This document shows positions 12,001 through 21,661 of a DNA stretch of 64,000 bases, in pieces. Every line of letters begins with the position of its first letter. Position 1 is the stretch's first letter. The notes under the pieces were generated by a model, which was given only the letters and a program-made list of their open reading frames with translations, did not search any database and was not told the DNA's origin. A program made the position numbers and the translations under genes. Source of the stretch: Colletotrichum lupini (Eukaryota; Ascomycota; Sordariomycetes; Glomerellales; Glomerellaceae); assembly GCF_023278565.1 (NCBI RefSeq), contig NC_064678.1:4650001-4714000 (forward strand), read 5' to 3'.

Positions 12001-12498
12001 CAACCCCTCCCCCCCAAATCCCCGCCCCCAAAACAGCCCCTGCCCGAAAGACCATCCTCCGCCTCCCCATCACCGCACCACATCGCAACGCAAGCCATCC
12101 GACCAACCTCGACAATCCTACAACCACCACCACCGCCAACAATCCGCCCCCCCTCCGCCTCAACAACCGCCTCCCCCACCGTCGCAACCCCCTCAACAAC
12201 ATCCTCCCTCCTGTCCAAACGCCTCGGCTCCGAACGCGCCGCCGCCCTCATCCTCCCCAACGCCGGCCTCCGCCACAGTCCCAACTGGAGACCCGTTCGC
12301 CCAGGGGGTAACGGAGACGGAACGGATATGCTCCTCTCCCCCGACGCCGCTCTCTTCCCTACACCTCCCGGGTTTCCATCCCGGACTGGCGGTGGTGGCG
12401 GCGCCGGGCGCGGTGGTCACTTGCCTGCTACGCCGACCTGGCAGCCGAGGCTGACGCCTACTCGACGGGGCGATGACTTGTTTTTAAATGTGCAGTGA
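9063..12498 (+). CDS. CFEM-like single-pass membrane protein with polyQ/Pro-rich cytoplasmic tail
   Basis: Exons 9063-9372 and 9425-12498 give 1,127 aa. Residues 1 to about 28 form a signal peptide (LLWTLSLILPASLTTATS). A CFEM-like module follows with eight Cys in the order PTC, REC, STC, QC-LC, QC, FC, LMC; the intron falls between the seventh and eighth Cys. Next is a Ser/Thr-rich stalk of the kind that is O-mannosylated, a transmembrane helix (VAGLAVGIAAALGIAILAIC), a basic stop-transfer RRKRRK, then about 900 residues of low-complexity Pro/Ser/Gln-rich tail with two glutamine runs. CFEM proteins act in fungal surface sensing, adhesion or haem uptake; which applies here cannot be told. A second intron may end exactly at this ATG (9009-9062). 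With it, translation could start at 8985 and add MKDGTFIQ, but the signal peptide fits the 9063 or 9078 ATG better. Confidence 0.85.
11350..11373 (+). repeat. Short polyglutamine tract (8 Gln, CAG/CAA)
   Basis: Mixed CAG and CAA codons inside the cytoplasmic tail of the CFEM protein. The tract follows MM and precedes SRNG. Confidence 0.9.
11782..11847 (+). repeat. Long polyglutamine tract (about 22 Gln, CAG/CAA)
   Basis: Uninterrupted Gln codons, CAG and CAA mixed, followed by further Gln/Pro-rich sequence to about 12000. Such trinucleotide runs are often length-polymorphic. Confidence 0.9.
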
Positions 12499-12982
12499 TT
12501 AAAGGTTGACAAAACTTGCATTTCGTGCCACCTTGGACGAGAACTACAGGAAAGGATTGTAACCATCATTTTTTTCTTTTTTATACGTGACGAAGACAAA
12601 GAACCATCTATACCCACACTCTCTACGATATTTATCGACATTTTCTTTTGCATATCTGTATCCGTAGCACTTTCCTTTTCACTACTCTCCTTAGATCTGA
12701 TAATATTGATAAGATGGACGGAGGGCGAATGTAGATGAAGATACTAGGCAGATGGGCTTGCATTACCGGAGTTGGTTTCCGAAAAAAGGATTTTCATTCT
12801 AGCTCTTCTACCAATATTGTGTATACTAAGGTACATTGACTACGAACTTTTGGTCTTTCTTCCCTCAAGAGTGTCTGCTCGTCATTGTAGGTGCCCTCAT
12901 GCAATACCGTCCTGGTGACGGCCTCTTCTGCTCGTAGGAAATTCTACATTTATCTCATACCGAAGCACTCCAATCTTGTCTC
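12499..12982. other. Convergent 3' region between the CFEM and MFS genes
   Basis: 484 bp between two stop codons facing each other. It must hold both polyadenylation regions. T-rich and A-rich stretches occur at 12567-12582 and 12780-12800. No gene was seen. Confidence 0.6.
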
Positions 12983-15900
12983 TCATTCTTCCTTGACCAT
13001 TTGACCTCTGAGGCATTCTCGTTCACTGTAGACATCCTCAGGCAATCGGGGCCGATGCCCACCTGACATGATGTCCTCCAAGGAGGTCATCTCAATAGAA
13101 GAGTGTCCACTTCCATCGCTTGTCGCACTTCGATGGTTTCGCCGCGAACGTGAGGTCCGGTTATGCTGGCTTCGCTGGCTCCGCTGACTCCGTTGGCTTC
13201 TTTGACTCCTCTGACTACCTCTTCTCACAAGGTCTTTGACATCGTCAACGATATCACTCATGACATCGCTGATTTGGTCGTCAAGTGCATCTATCCCAGC
13301 ATCGAAAGCTGCTCGGTTCAGGTGCTGGTTAGCGTCTATGAGTTTGTTCCTCTTCCTGATCTCCGTGAAACGTGACAGACTACCGAGCTCGAGGACGTTG
13401 ACTCGTCGTGTTTTGCTGGTGGGATTACCAACAATAAACGGACGCCATGGCTCTTCTTCAGCGATGACATCTTTGTCGTCCATCACCCCAGTTGGCATCG
13501 AGTCGCGGCGTTTGATAGATTCTCTGCGCGCAGCTGTCCACCTATCCATCGCCTCGGTCTTGCTCTCCGGAATGATCGTGACCTCCTTGAAACGAATCAG
13601 AGTCAATGTCAGTAGCATTGTCAAAATGAACAAGATTCCAGCTACAACTCCCGTTGCTGCTCTCTGACCGAGGTTACGCTGGGCCATACCGCCTAGTGCA
13701 GTTGCTCCAGCAGCGAATATGAACCCCAGGGTGTGACAAACGGCAAATCCTGCAGTCACGCGAGGGTAGGCGGAGTAATTTTTCCTCTTCTGTGCGTTGT
13801 CTGAATTCCCCCGAGGCCGACCAGTCATACCAGACTGTAGATCCGAAGTGTCAAAGGTTTCCATGATGAGTCCATTGCATTCTGAGATTGCCAGGCACGA
13901 AAGAAAGCCGATCGCAGCGGCGACAATGGCAGGCGCAATCGGATGCATTGGTGGGCCAGTCGAAACCAATGTGTAGACGATCCCAGCCAGTGGGAGGCCA
14001 ATGGCGAAAATGGATCGGCGAAGAAGGTGAGATGTCCATGTTACTTGTTTGTCGAATGTCATACGACTGGTGTTTACCTGGGTGTGTCTCGCTCTGGAGA
14101 AGTAACTGGCCTTCTGGAATGGGATAGCAGCGAGTGCGCCAAATGCTATCGCAGATACCATGAGCCCGACAAAGGGTGACCGCATTCGGTAAAATCTTGA
14201 AGTCAGGGATCCCAGCAAGACGATGATGAGAACCACCTGGGCGTAAATCCAACCAGAGTAAATGGCCATGACAGCAAAACCGGGTTGTCGAAGCATCTCA
14301 AAGCAGAGTGCGACACCATGATACAATTCCTCGCCCCACCACTTGGGTCCAGTTTTAACACGATGCATCATGATTTCGCCGCGAGCAACACGCCGGGAGA
14401 CATCCGTGCCAGTTCTGACTTCCACGACTGATCTTCGGAACGCCGAACGACGCACCTCTGGACATAGAGTGTTCAGCAAAAGGGCTATGGCGGTCAGGGC
14501 GATACTGATATAAAACCCGGAGTCTGGTGGGAGTTGATCGATCACCGCGGCGCCAATGAGGAAACCAAAGCCAAGGGATGCAATGTAGCAGCATGTCCAG
14601 ATACCGAGCCAGACACCCATACCACCTCCGTGCCTCCTTACATCAAAGTCATCCACAACCTCTTGATGAGGATTGCTGCTCATGAGGGATGCGCCGAAAA
14701 GGTCTGTAAGTATTGAGTGGAAATTCATGCTTGCGAAACCGAGGCAGATACCCATGAAGCCTCGCGGAACCAACAACACCATTCTCTATCCAGTGAGGCT
14801 GTAAAATCTTTGAGCGCTGACAGCCAAAGCCTGAGGGAAAAGAAGTGGCATGGATAGAATCAGCCCAGTCGTGATGTATGGCTTGCGCCCATGAACCAGA
14901 GGAAGTGGCCAGCAAAAGAATGTGGGAATTGCCATCCCAAGAAAGCAGCCCACATTGCCGTTGATGATCGAGTGGCTTGTGTCTAGGATGTAGTATTGCA
15001 GTGAGGGTACTAGGCCGGCATAGATACCGACAATCATACCGATCAGGGCCGTACTGATGCAAGCCACAGCCGCGATGGCTCTCTTTCGGACTGGTGACCA
15101 GTCCCGAGCAATGGGTTGACGTCGTTTCGACTTGGCTAGACTGAATGCTTGTATACCACGGAGACTGACATGAGACTTGCCTCGTAGGCTGATCCCTCGT
15201 GGATTGCGGATCGGACGGCCGCCCAAGTCCTCCTGAGGAAGATTGTCCTCGCCTGTGTTGCGGGATAAGAAGGGTACCCGTTTCGTGCTTGCTCGAGGTC
15301 GAGTTGGCTCGCTGCTTCCTTGAGCTTGATTTCGAGTCGGGAAGTTGACTGCAGAGGAGTCATTGGATCCGTCCATGCTAGACTCTGAATCTGTCGGGAG
15401 TTGATCGACAATCTGCTTCGGCTTTGTGCGCTTCGGTTTCTTTACGCCCTTGTTTCTCTTCCTGCTCGAAACTCTGTCTGGCACAGGTCCAGCTTGCCGG
15501 GATCGCGATTTGCGTCTACGTTTGGTTTTCTTGACAACTGAACTCTTCTTACGACCAAGCATGCTCTCGAGCTCTACGGTCTGCGGAGTGAGAGAAATAG
15601 TACGGTAGAGATTGTCTACCGCACGGATTTCAGGCCGCCCGGAATGTGGAAACGTAGCAGCGCGTTTGTTTTGTGGTCCTTTTGCTTTACCGTCATCATC
15701 CAAGTCGATGTCAGAGAACTGAGAGGCGTAATCATAGGGTGCCGCTTCCTTTGAGACAGCATGCGGAGATTGTATAGCCTCTGGAGATTTTGCCTCTTCG
15801 TCGTCAGCAACCCGAGAAGCCAGTGCCAAAGCTTCTTGAAGGAGACGTTCTAGCTCCCCGAAAGTGCTTTGGAAGAAATTCTGCTCAACTTCGGTAGTTG

Positions 15901-17485
15901 GAAGCGTCGGTTGACGGGTCATCTTCCGCGACGCTGGACTTTGTTCCTGAGAGTTCTTCAAAGAAGCATAGGACGCTCTTTTTGCCTTGGATGGTCTTTC
16001 CGTCAACTTGGCCGTATGAGATTCGGGATTCTTCAGTAGATGCCGGAGCCACTGAGCAGTTCGCTTGTAGTCTATAGTGCTTGCTCGGGAGCGAGTTGTA
16101 CTCTCCAAACGTGGCTTAGTGACTCTGCCGGGCCCCTCGGTTGCCGACTCATCTGATCCGACAGCAAAATAGGCATCCTCGTCTTTTTGGTTGCCGTTAT
16201 CAGATTCGTCACTGAAGGGCCGAACTTTTGACACTCTTTGATGTCCAGCATGATGATTCAGCTCAGGGGGTTCCTGGGCAAAGGGTCGGACTTTGGAGAC
16301 CGGTATATTGGTTAGCTTGTCCTTGCTCTCTTTGATTTCGATTTCTGTCGGTCCATTGATATCCCCTTCGGGCAACAAATGTTCCTTGGCTGGGTCAAAC
16401 GGCCGGACCTTGGAGACTCCAGGAGGAGATTGCTGTTGGCGACGTATATTGGGGTACTCAAAGGTTGGTAGATTGAACGCTGGCCGAACTTTCATGGCAT
16501 GGCTGTGTCCATCGTGCTTTGGGACAGTGACTTCGACTGTAGAGAGACAAAGATCATCTCCAGTCATAGCTCTGCGCACCTTGGCAAGAACAATTTCAGC
16601 CTCCGAAGAGGGAGATGACGAAGCAGAAGAAGAAGAGCTAGATGTCCTGTTCTCAAGTTGCTGTGGAACAGGTTGTCCAGGCACACCGGTGTCGCAGAAG
16701 TCAGCACCTTTGAGAATACCACGGTGGTGAACCTTAGTATGTGACTCATCCGGATGGATCAGAGGATCAACGCAGATGGTTTCCCGGGGAAAGTAAGGGT
16801 CGACGTTGGTCGTGGTCTCCATGAGACGTTGACTGACAGTAGGTGCAGGATTGTCTTGCATCTGGGAAGGCGAGTACTTTCTCGATGGAATGGCAATCTT
16901 TGCCTTGTTCTCAAAGCCTTTTATGTCTTCTCGTGGGTTCTGCAATTGGCTTTCGCTGACTTGTCGACTAAGGACCGGGGGCACGGGTAAATCTTTGTCA
17001 ACCAACAAGGGGCGCCCGGAAGCGGTCTTGAGGAGTGCATGTCGAAATTTACAACTTTTCGCCGAAGAAAAGCTTGAAGCGACGTCCTTTTCGGGTTTCT
17101 TCAGGGATATGTCCATCATAGAAGGTCGAGCGCTAGGAAGAGGTGTGTCCTCGAAGTCTCCTCTGGTTGCGTTGGATGGCTCTCGATTTCGATGTACGAT
17201 ATCTTTGGTCGGATGGAAGAAGTTGGATAACATCGCAGGCTTCTCCTCCTTTGGTTTGGGATTCAGTGCAAGCTCGGCCTGTGAGGGGCAGCAGAAACCG
17301 AGTCGGAAAGTGGTCGGCGGCGAATCTGAAGATCGAGAACTGACACTACGAGGTCTGCTGCCAAGCTTTTCTGCGGAATTGTAGCGTCGCAGAGCCGTTT
17401 GCTTGTAAGTCGACGTTCTGGGGTCCGTCAGCCGCTGGACTTCGGTCGGTGGCGTCAGAGACCGAGTCCTTGTGGCCTTAGACAT
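12983..17485 (-). pseudogene. Giant MFS transporter gene interrupted by one in-frame TAG (pseudogene or edited gene)
   Basis: A single 1,500-codon frame starting ATG at 17485 (MSKATRTRSLTPP), broken only by TAG at 14786-14788 (codon 900). Residues 1 to about 795 are disordered, Ser/Lys/Arg-rich and probably cytoplasmic. They carry a repeated KVRPxF/SKVRPF motif at about 330, 356, 395 and 415. From about 800 comes a 12-helix major-facilitator core. Helices 1-3 end ...LLFPQALAVSAQRFYSLTG, then the stop, then RMVLLVPRGFMGICLGF (helix 4) and LFGASLMSSNPHQEVVDDFD, a strong signature of the fungal MFS family. The C-terminal cytoplasmic tail has RSQ repeats. In that family a Trp-Arg pair precedes helix 4 (from memory), so TGG-to-TAG is the likely change. 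There is no other disablement in 4.5 kb. Substrate is unknown. Without rescue the product would have only three helices. Confidence 0.8.
13166..13215 (-). repeat. Tandem 9-nt repeat encoding (RSQ)n in the MFS C-terminal tail
   Basis: Five to six near-perfect 9-nt units encode RSQRSQRSQ in the cytoplasmic tail after helix 12. The units have diverged at third positions. Confidence 0.8.
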
Positions 17486-19772
17486 GAAGTTCAAAAAATG
17501 GGATGCATGAGCATTTGATAAGCGCAGTAATGATAAATCCTCCGTGTGGAGGGTGGCGTGATTCTAGGGAAGTTCCTTTTGATAGGAGGTCAAGGAACTG
17601 GGGAGGTTGTCGAGAGGATAATGGTGCTGACGACAAAATCGGAGGGCCGATCTATTGACAGCGCATGTAGTCATTGTCACTCTTCCTTGTGCCTTCTGCA
17701 AGCACCGAAATTTGGTCGGGTAGGCTCCTTCCGCCAAGTAAAAATGATGACAATCTGAAGACGAGGAGGGGGTACCTGTTGAACCGTACCTTCCATCCCC
17801 AGCGTTTGAATCATGTTGTACTAGGTACCTATCTTGCTCCAAAGATCTGGACGTCAACGAAGTACATGTATGCTTTTCTGGAGATTGAAAGTACATGGAT
17901 ACATTAGGATAACAACCCTCATTGCGTTCTGCTGTTGTGTTCCGCTGATACAATACATGTATGCTGTTGTTGATCATGCACTACGTTTTCACCCGATGAT
18001 GAAGGTGCTCGGTGATTGTCATCTCGCAACCTCTGATGGCAACAATAGACGTGGGATAGCCTTGCTTGGACAGACGAGCATTGGTTCGTTGACCGGTTGA
18101 CTCATATGGCGAGCCCCTTGGCTCCCGGATCCGACCCTCCACCAACTATTCAAGTCTTAGTTTACTGGCGATACCTCAAATCAACCGGGAGAGCTTGTGA
18201 TGTAGCCACATGGACAGTCACTTATATAAAACGCCTTCACAGCGCACCTTTGACATGAAAATTACGAGGGGCACAGCAATGAGTCCATCGAAGAAGTTAT
18301 TGAGAAAGGTTAGTGAGCCCCGTTCCCTGACCATACATGAGATACTCCAAGAGATGATGATAATGGACATTCACTCGCCGTACTGAACTTACAATGAGGA
18401 TATCGTCTATGGTACCGGTTTCGCCTCTAATCTGATTTCCTGGATATTCAGACTCTGTACTACTTAGGACATGGCTGTATAGGAGATTGGTCGCTGACTT
18501 GTCTTCAGGTTCTGCTTCAAAGAACACTCAAGGCTCGGCATAAGCCTTACTAGTATTGAACAAGCAGCATATAGCAAAACTTGTGTAAGTAATCATTTCC
18601 TCGAGACTTGGCTCTAGTACTTTGTCCAACCTCCCTCTTCATTTCCATATTCCAACACGAGGACTCTTATCAAGGCCATCGATGTGAGGAGACGGCCTCA
18701 AATATTGTTGTGTACATCCTATAAAACGCCAAGCTATTGGTGGTTTGGGGTTGCAGCGTGAGTCATCCGGCCAGAACTCCCACCCAGTGATGTAGTGCGA
18801 GCCGACTTGGTGAGGGGCTGAGGCAGTTTGGCACCCCTAGAAGGCACTAGCATGGTTGATGACTGCGGCTTGACTTGTTCACGTCGTTTATTCATCCTAG
18901 CAGATCAGTTCGAGGATGATACAACGCAATGGAATCCAACGAAGCTTGATTTCTGGTTAAGAGATGCCCAGCAAGATCCTTTAGCTGAGCCCGAAAGGTG
19001 AAGTCAGCCGCGCAGATCGGACAACGAGACTTGTTGGTAGATGAGCCGAGAGCCAGAAACCAACTATGACTTGATAATCAGATCAAATGATGGGCGAAAT
19101 CTTCTCATTCTAGAGGGCGCGACGCTCATCGCCTCGAGAAGGCCGATTGAGCACAGCCGATGTTTCGAAGCCGAGATATAGAGAAGACTCACACACCCAG
19201 GAATTCGCTCCGAATGAAACCATTCACCTAAATCAAAAGATCCATTGACACCTGAGTTGAGATCCCGCCTCGAACAGCAAGAGACCTCGAAATGTGTTCA
19301 TTACATAAGATCACTTTGTGTTGTCAGAAGCAAAAAAAAAAAAAGAAGTGCAATCAATAACCCCACCCCGGCGTGTGTAGCGTTTACCCCAGATCAGGCG
19401 GGGCCACCCCTCGGTCGGGTCGGGGAAAACGCCTGCGAGACGTGCCTCGGCAACTCGGCCAGCCCCCCGTCCAGTCAGCCTCTTCGAAACTTCATCATTG
19501 CATTCGCAACATCCTGTCATCTGTACATTTGAGTGAGATTCACTGTCAACTCTACCACGCTCATCCTAAGCATCGCCGGGCTACGAACTCAGGCATACTC
19601 ACATAATCACCCTGGCCATTTGCGTACCTTGATTTGAACATCTTCACATTGGTAGTCTCATCCAGCTCTCCGCCTCACCCCTCACACCACGAAAACCTCA
19701 CCAAAGGCAAACCCTTCCGCTCACTCACCTCACATCACACATACATAGGCCTACATACAAACAAACAACACA
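17486..19772. other. Divergent intergenic region between the MFS gene and the isomerase gene
   Basis: 2.3 kb that must hold both promoters. It contains a strong TATATAAAA box at 18233-18241 and a second TATAAAACGCC at about 18720. Neither lies next to a recognised gene. An A12 run lies at about 19330. The last 130 bp before 19773 are C/A-rich, like a leader. Confidence 0.5.
18233..18241 (+). promoter_or_regulatory. TATA-box-like sequence without a recognised gene
   Basis: TATATAAAA lies about 45 nt upstream of an ATG at 18279 that opens a ten-codon frame (MSPSKKLLRK) ending exactly at a GTTAGTG donor-like site. A possible acceptor (CTTCAG) near 18508 would add VLLQRTLKARHKPY and a stop. The product would be tiny and unrecognised. 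Noted as a promoter candidate only. Confidence 0.3.
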
Positions 19773-20921
19773 ATGGCACCCTTCAAAGACTACACCTACA
19801 CCCACTTCCTCGTCACCTCCCCTTCCCCCTTCGTAGCCCACGTCGAGATCAACCGCCCGCAGAAGCTCAACGCCTTCTCAGAGCCCGTATGGCGCGAGTT
19901 CGCCACCGTCTTTAACCGTCTCAGCCATGACCCGGACGTCCGCGCCGTCGTCCTCTCCGGCGCCGGTGACCGCGCCTTCTCCGCCGGCCTCGACGTCCAG
20001 GACGCCGTCAACAGCCCCCTCGGCGCGGACCTCGGCGGCGACCCGGCCCGCTACGCGACGAACATGCGCCGCCACATTACCGAGTTCCAGGATGCTATCG
20101 CTGCCGTGGAGAAGTGTGAGAAGCGTATGTAACCTTTCTATTTATTGTGTTTGCAACTCTGAGTTGTACCTTTTATGGCACAAGGTTTCTTATTCTGCTC
20201 GTTCTTGATATGGCCTTGATGGTTCTCAATATGAACGTGGACATGCTTCATAATACCCAAATCCAAATCCACACCAGTCTATGAGAACGATAAAACATTT
20301 AAGCTAACACTCACCCCCCAGCCGTCGTCTGCGTCCTCCACGGAATCTCAATCGGCATCGCCATCGACATCTCATGCTGCGCCGACGTACGCATCGCCGC
20401 GCGCAACACCCGCTTCGCCGTAAAAGAAGTCGACATCGGCCTCGCCGCCGACCTCGGCACTCTCAGCCGGCTGCCCAAGCTCGTCGGGTCCACGTCGTGG
20501 GTGAAAGACGTCTGCCTCTCGGCGCGGGACTTCTCGGCCGACGAGGCGCTCGCCGTGGGCTTCGTCAGCCAGGTGCACGACTCCAAGGACGCGGCCGTCG
20601 CTGCGGGAACGAAGTGGGCCGAGTTCGTCGCCAGCAAGAGTCCTGTTGCGGTGCAGGGTACCAAGGAGCTGTTGAACCATGCGAGAGATCACTCTGTTGC
20701 GGAGAGTAAGTTAACATTCCATTTGGGGGGATGGCTATGCCCATTTATATTCTCCACTACCCTGAATTGGGCTTTGTTTCTTCATTGACTTTGCTGACTG
20801 TTTGGCTCTAGACTTGCGGTACACTACTATTTGGAACGCTGCCATGCTTCAATCAAGCGATACCAAGACTGCCCTGATGTCCGGGTTGCAGAAGAAGAAG
20901 CCTACTTTTGAGAAGCTCTAG
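19773..20921 (+). CDS. Delta(3,5)-delta(2,4)-dienoyl-CoA isomerase (enoyl-CoA hydratase/isomerase superfamily)
   Basis: Crotonase-fold enzyme that shifts double bonds of unsaturated fatty acyl-CoAs during beta-oxidation. Exons 19773-20124, 20322-20705 and 20812-20921 give 281 aa, usual for the family. Residues seen: NRPQKLNAF near 30 (CoA site), FSAGLDVQD (oxyanion hole), HGISIGIAIDISCCADVR (124-141), and KEVDIGLAADLGTLSRLPKLVG. The last block is characteristic of dienoyl-CoA isomerases. By alignment with rat ECH1 the acidic triad is Asp133, Glu153 and Asp161. The C terminus is EKL, which is not a canonical PTS1 (SKL-type), so peroxisomal or mitochondrial location is open. Introns carry good signals (GTATGT with a GCTAAC branch, and GTAAGT with a CTGACT branch). 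Confidence 0.92.
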
Positions 20922-21261
20922 TCAGCTCCCTTTAGGTAGACAAACGTGTGTCAACCCTTCCCTTTTGTGGGACTGCCACAATGATGCAGCCTCGTGTGAG
21001 GCAATTTGGATTCCATTCCTATAGACATTCCCGGGTCAGGGGACGGATCATGATCCCCTCCTACAAACCATACATTATACACGCGCCATGATAGTCAAGA
21101 TGACATGACCGAATGCTGCTGCGGCGGCGAAAAGCACAGCGATAGGCACATGGCAGCCAGAATTTGGGAGACGATTGTCTCTAGGACACAGTGGAAGAGC
21201 AGTCGGAAGCAAATGAAGGCATGTACAATAAAGACAATTGATACACCGACTCCGTGGGCGC
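20922..21261. other. Convergent 3' region between the isomerase gene and TFB5
   Basis: 340 bp with both 3' ends facing. Nothing else was recognised. Confidence 0.6.
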
Positions 21262-21661
21262 TCAATCAGAGTCTGAACTCTCATCGGGCTGCTGGGTCTC
21301 TTTTAACCTCTGCAAGTTATGTGTGTCAATGCCGTATCTGATATATACACATATGATATATTTGTGTGTATGTAGAACAATAAAAGGGGTCACTAACCTC
21401 ATCAAGCTGTCTCTTGAGCAAACCAACCATGTTCTCCTTGACAACGACGTGCTGGTCGTCGAGATCCTCAATGATGTAGTCGTGGTTGTTGGAGTCGATA
21501 TTGACGATGATGGACTTGATGGAGGGGTCGCACTCGATGAGTACTCCTGGAAAGGCGGGGCGGGAATGTTAGTAGGCCAGGGGATTATCTGGGGAAGGGC
21601 GGCTGGGCAGAGAGGGCAGGCATGTGGTGGGAGACATCTTACCTCTGATGGCGCGGGGCAT
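21262..21661 (-). CDS. TFB5: TFB5, smallest TFIIH subunit (transcription/nucleotide excision repair)
   Basis: 71-aa protein from three exons: 21643-21661 (19 nt), 21398-21546 and 21262-21309. It begins [20 protein letters not shown], matching yeast Tfb5 (72 aa) in length and in the CDPSIK signature. EELDD-like [16 protein letters not shown] follows, then an acidic C terminus PDESSDSD. Tfb5 binds and stabilises Tfb2 (p52) and stimulates XPB ATPase in repair. Splice joins: AGAG|GAGTA (GTAAGA donor, TTCCAG acceptor) and GATGAG|AGGTTA (GTTAGT donor, TTGCAG acceptor). The first exon codes only six and a third residues, which makes this gene easy to miss. Confidence 0.93.

Noticed and set aside
14782..14788. 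Reading the MFS locus as two separate genes
   Set aside because: The two open frames are in the same frame, separated only by TAG and AGA, and together make one 12-helix core; the stop falls between helices 3 and 4.
14786..14821. Removal of the TAG by an intron ending GATAG
   Set aside because: The only available GT would give an intron of about 36 nt with a GTCAGC donor, shorter than other introns in this window (52 nt or more).
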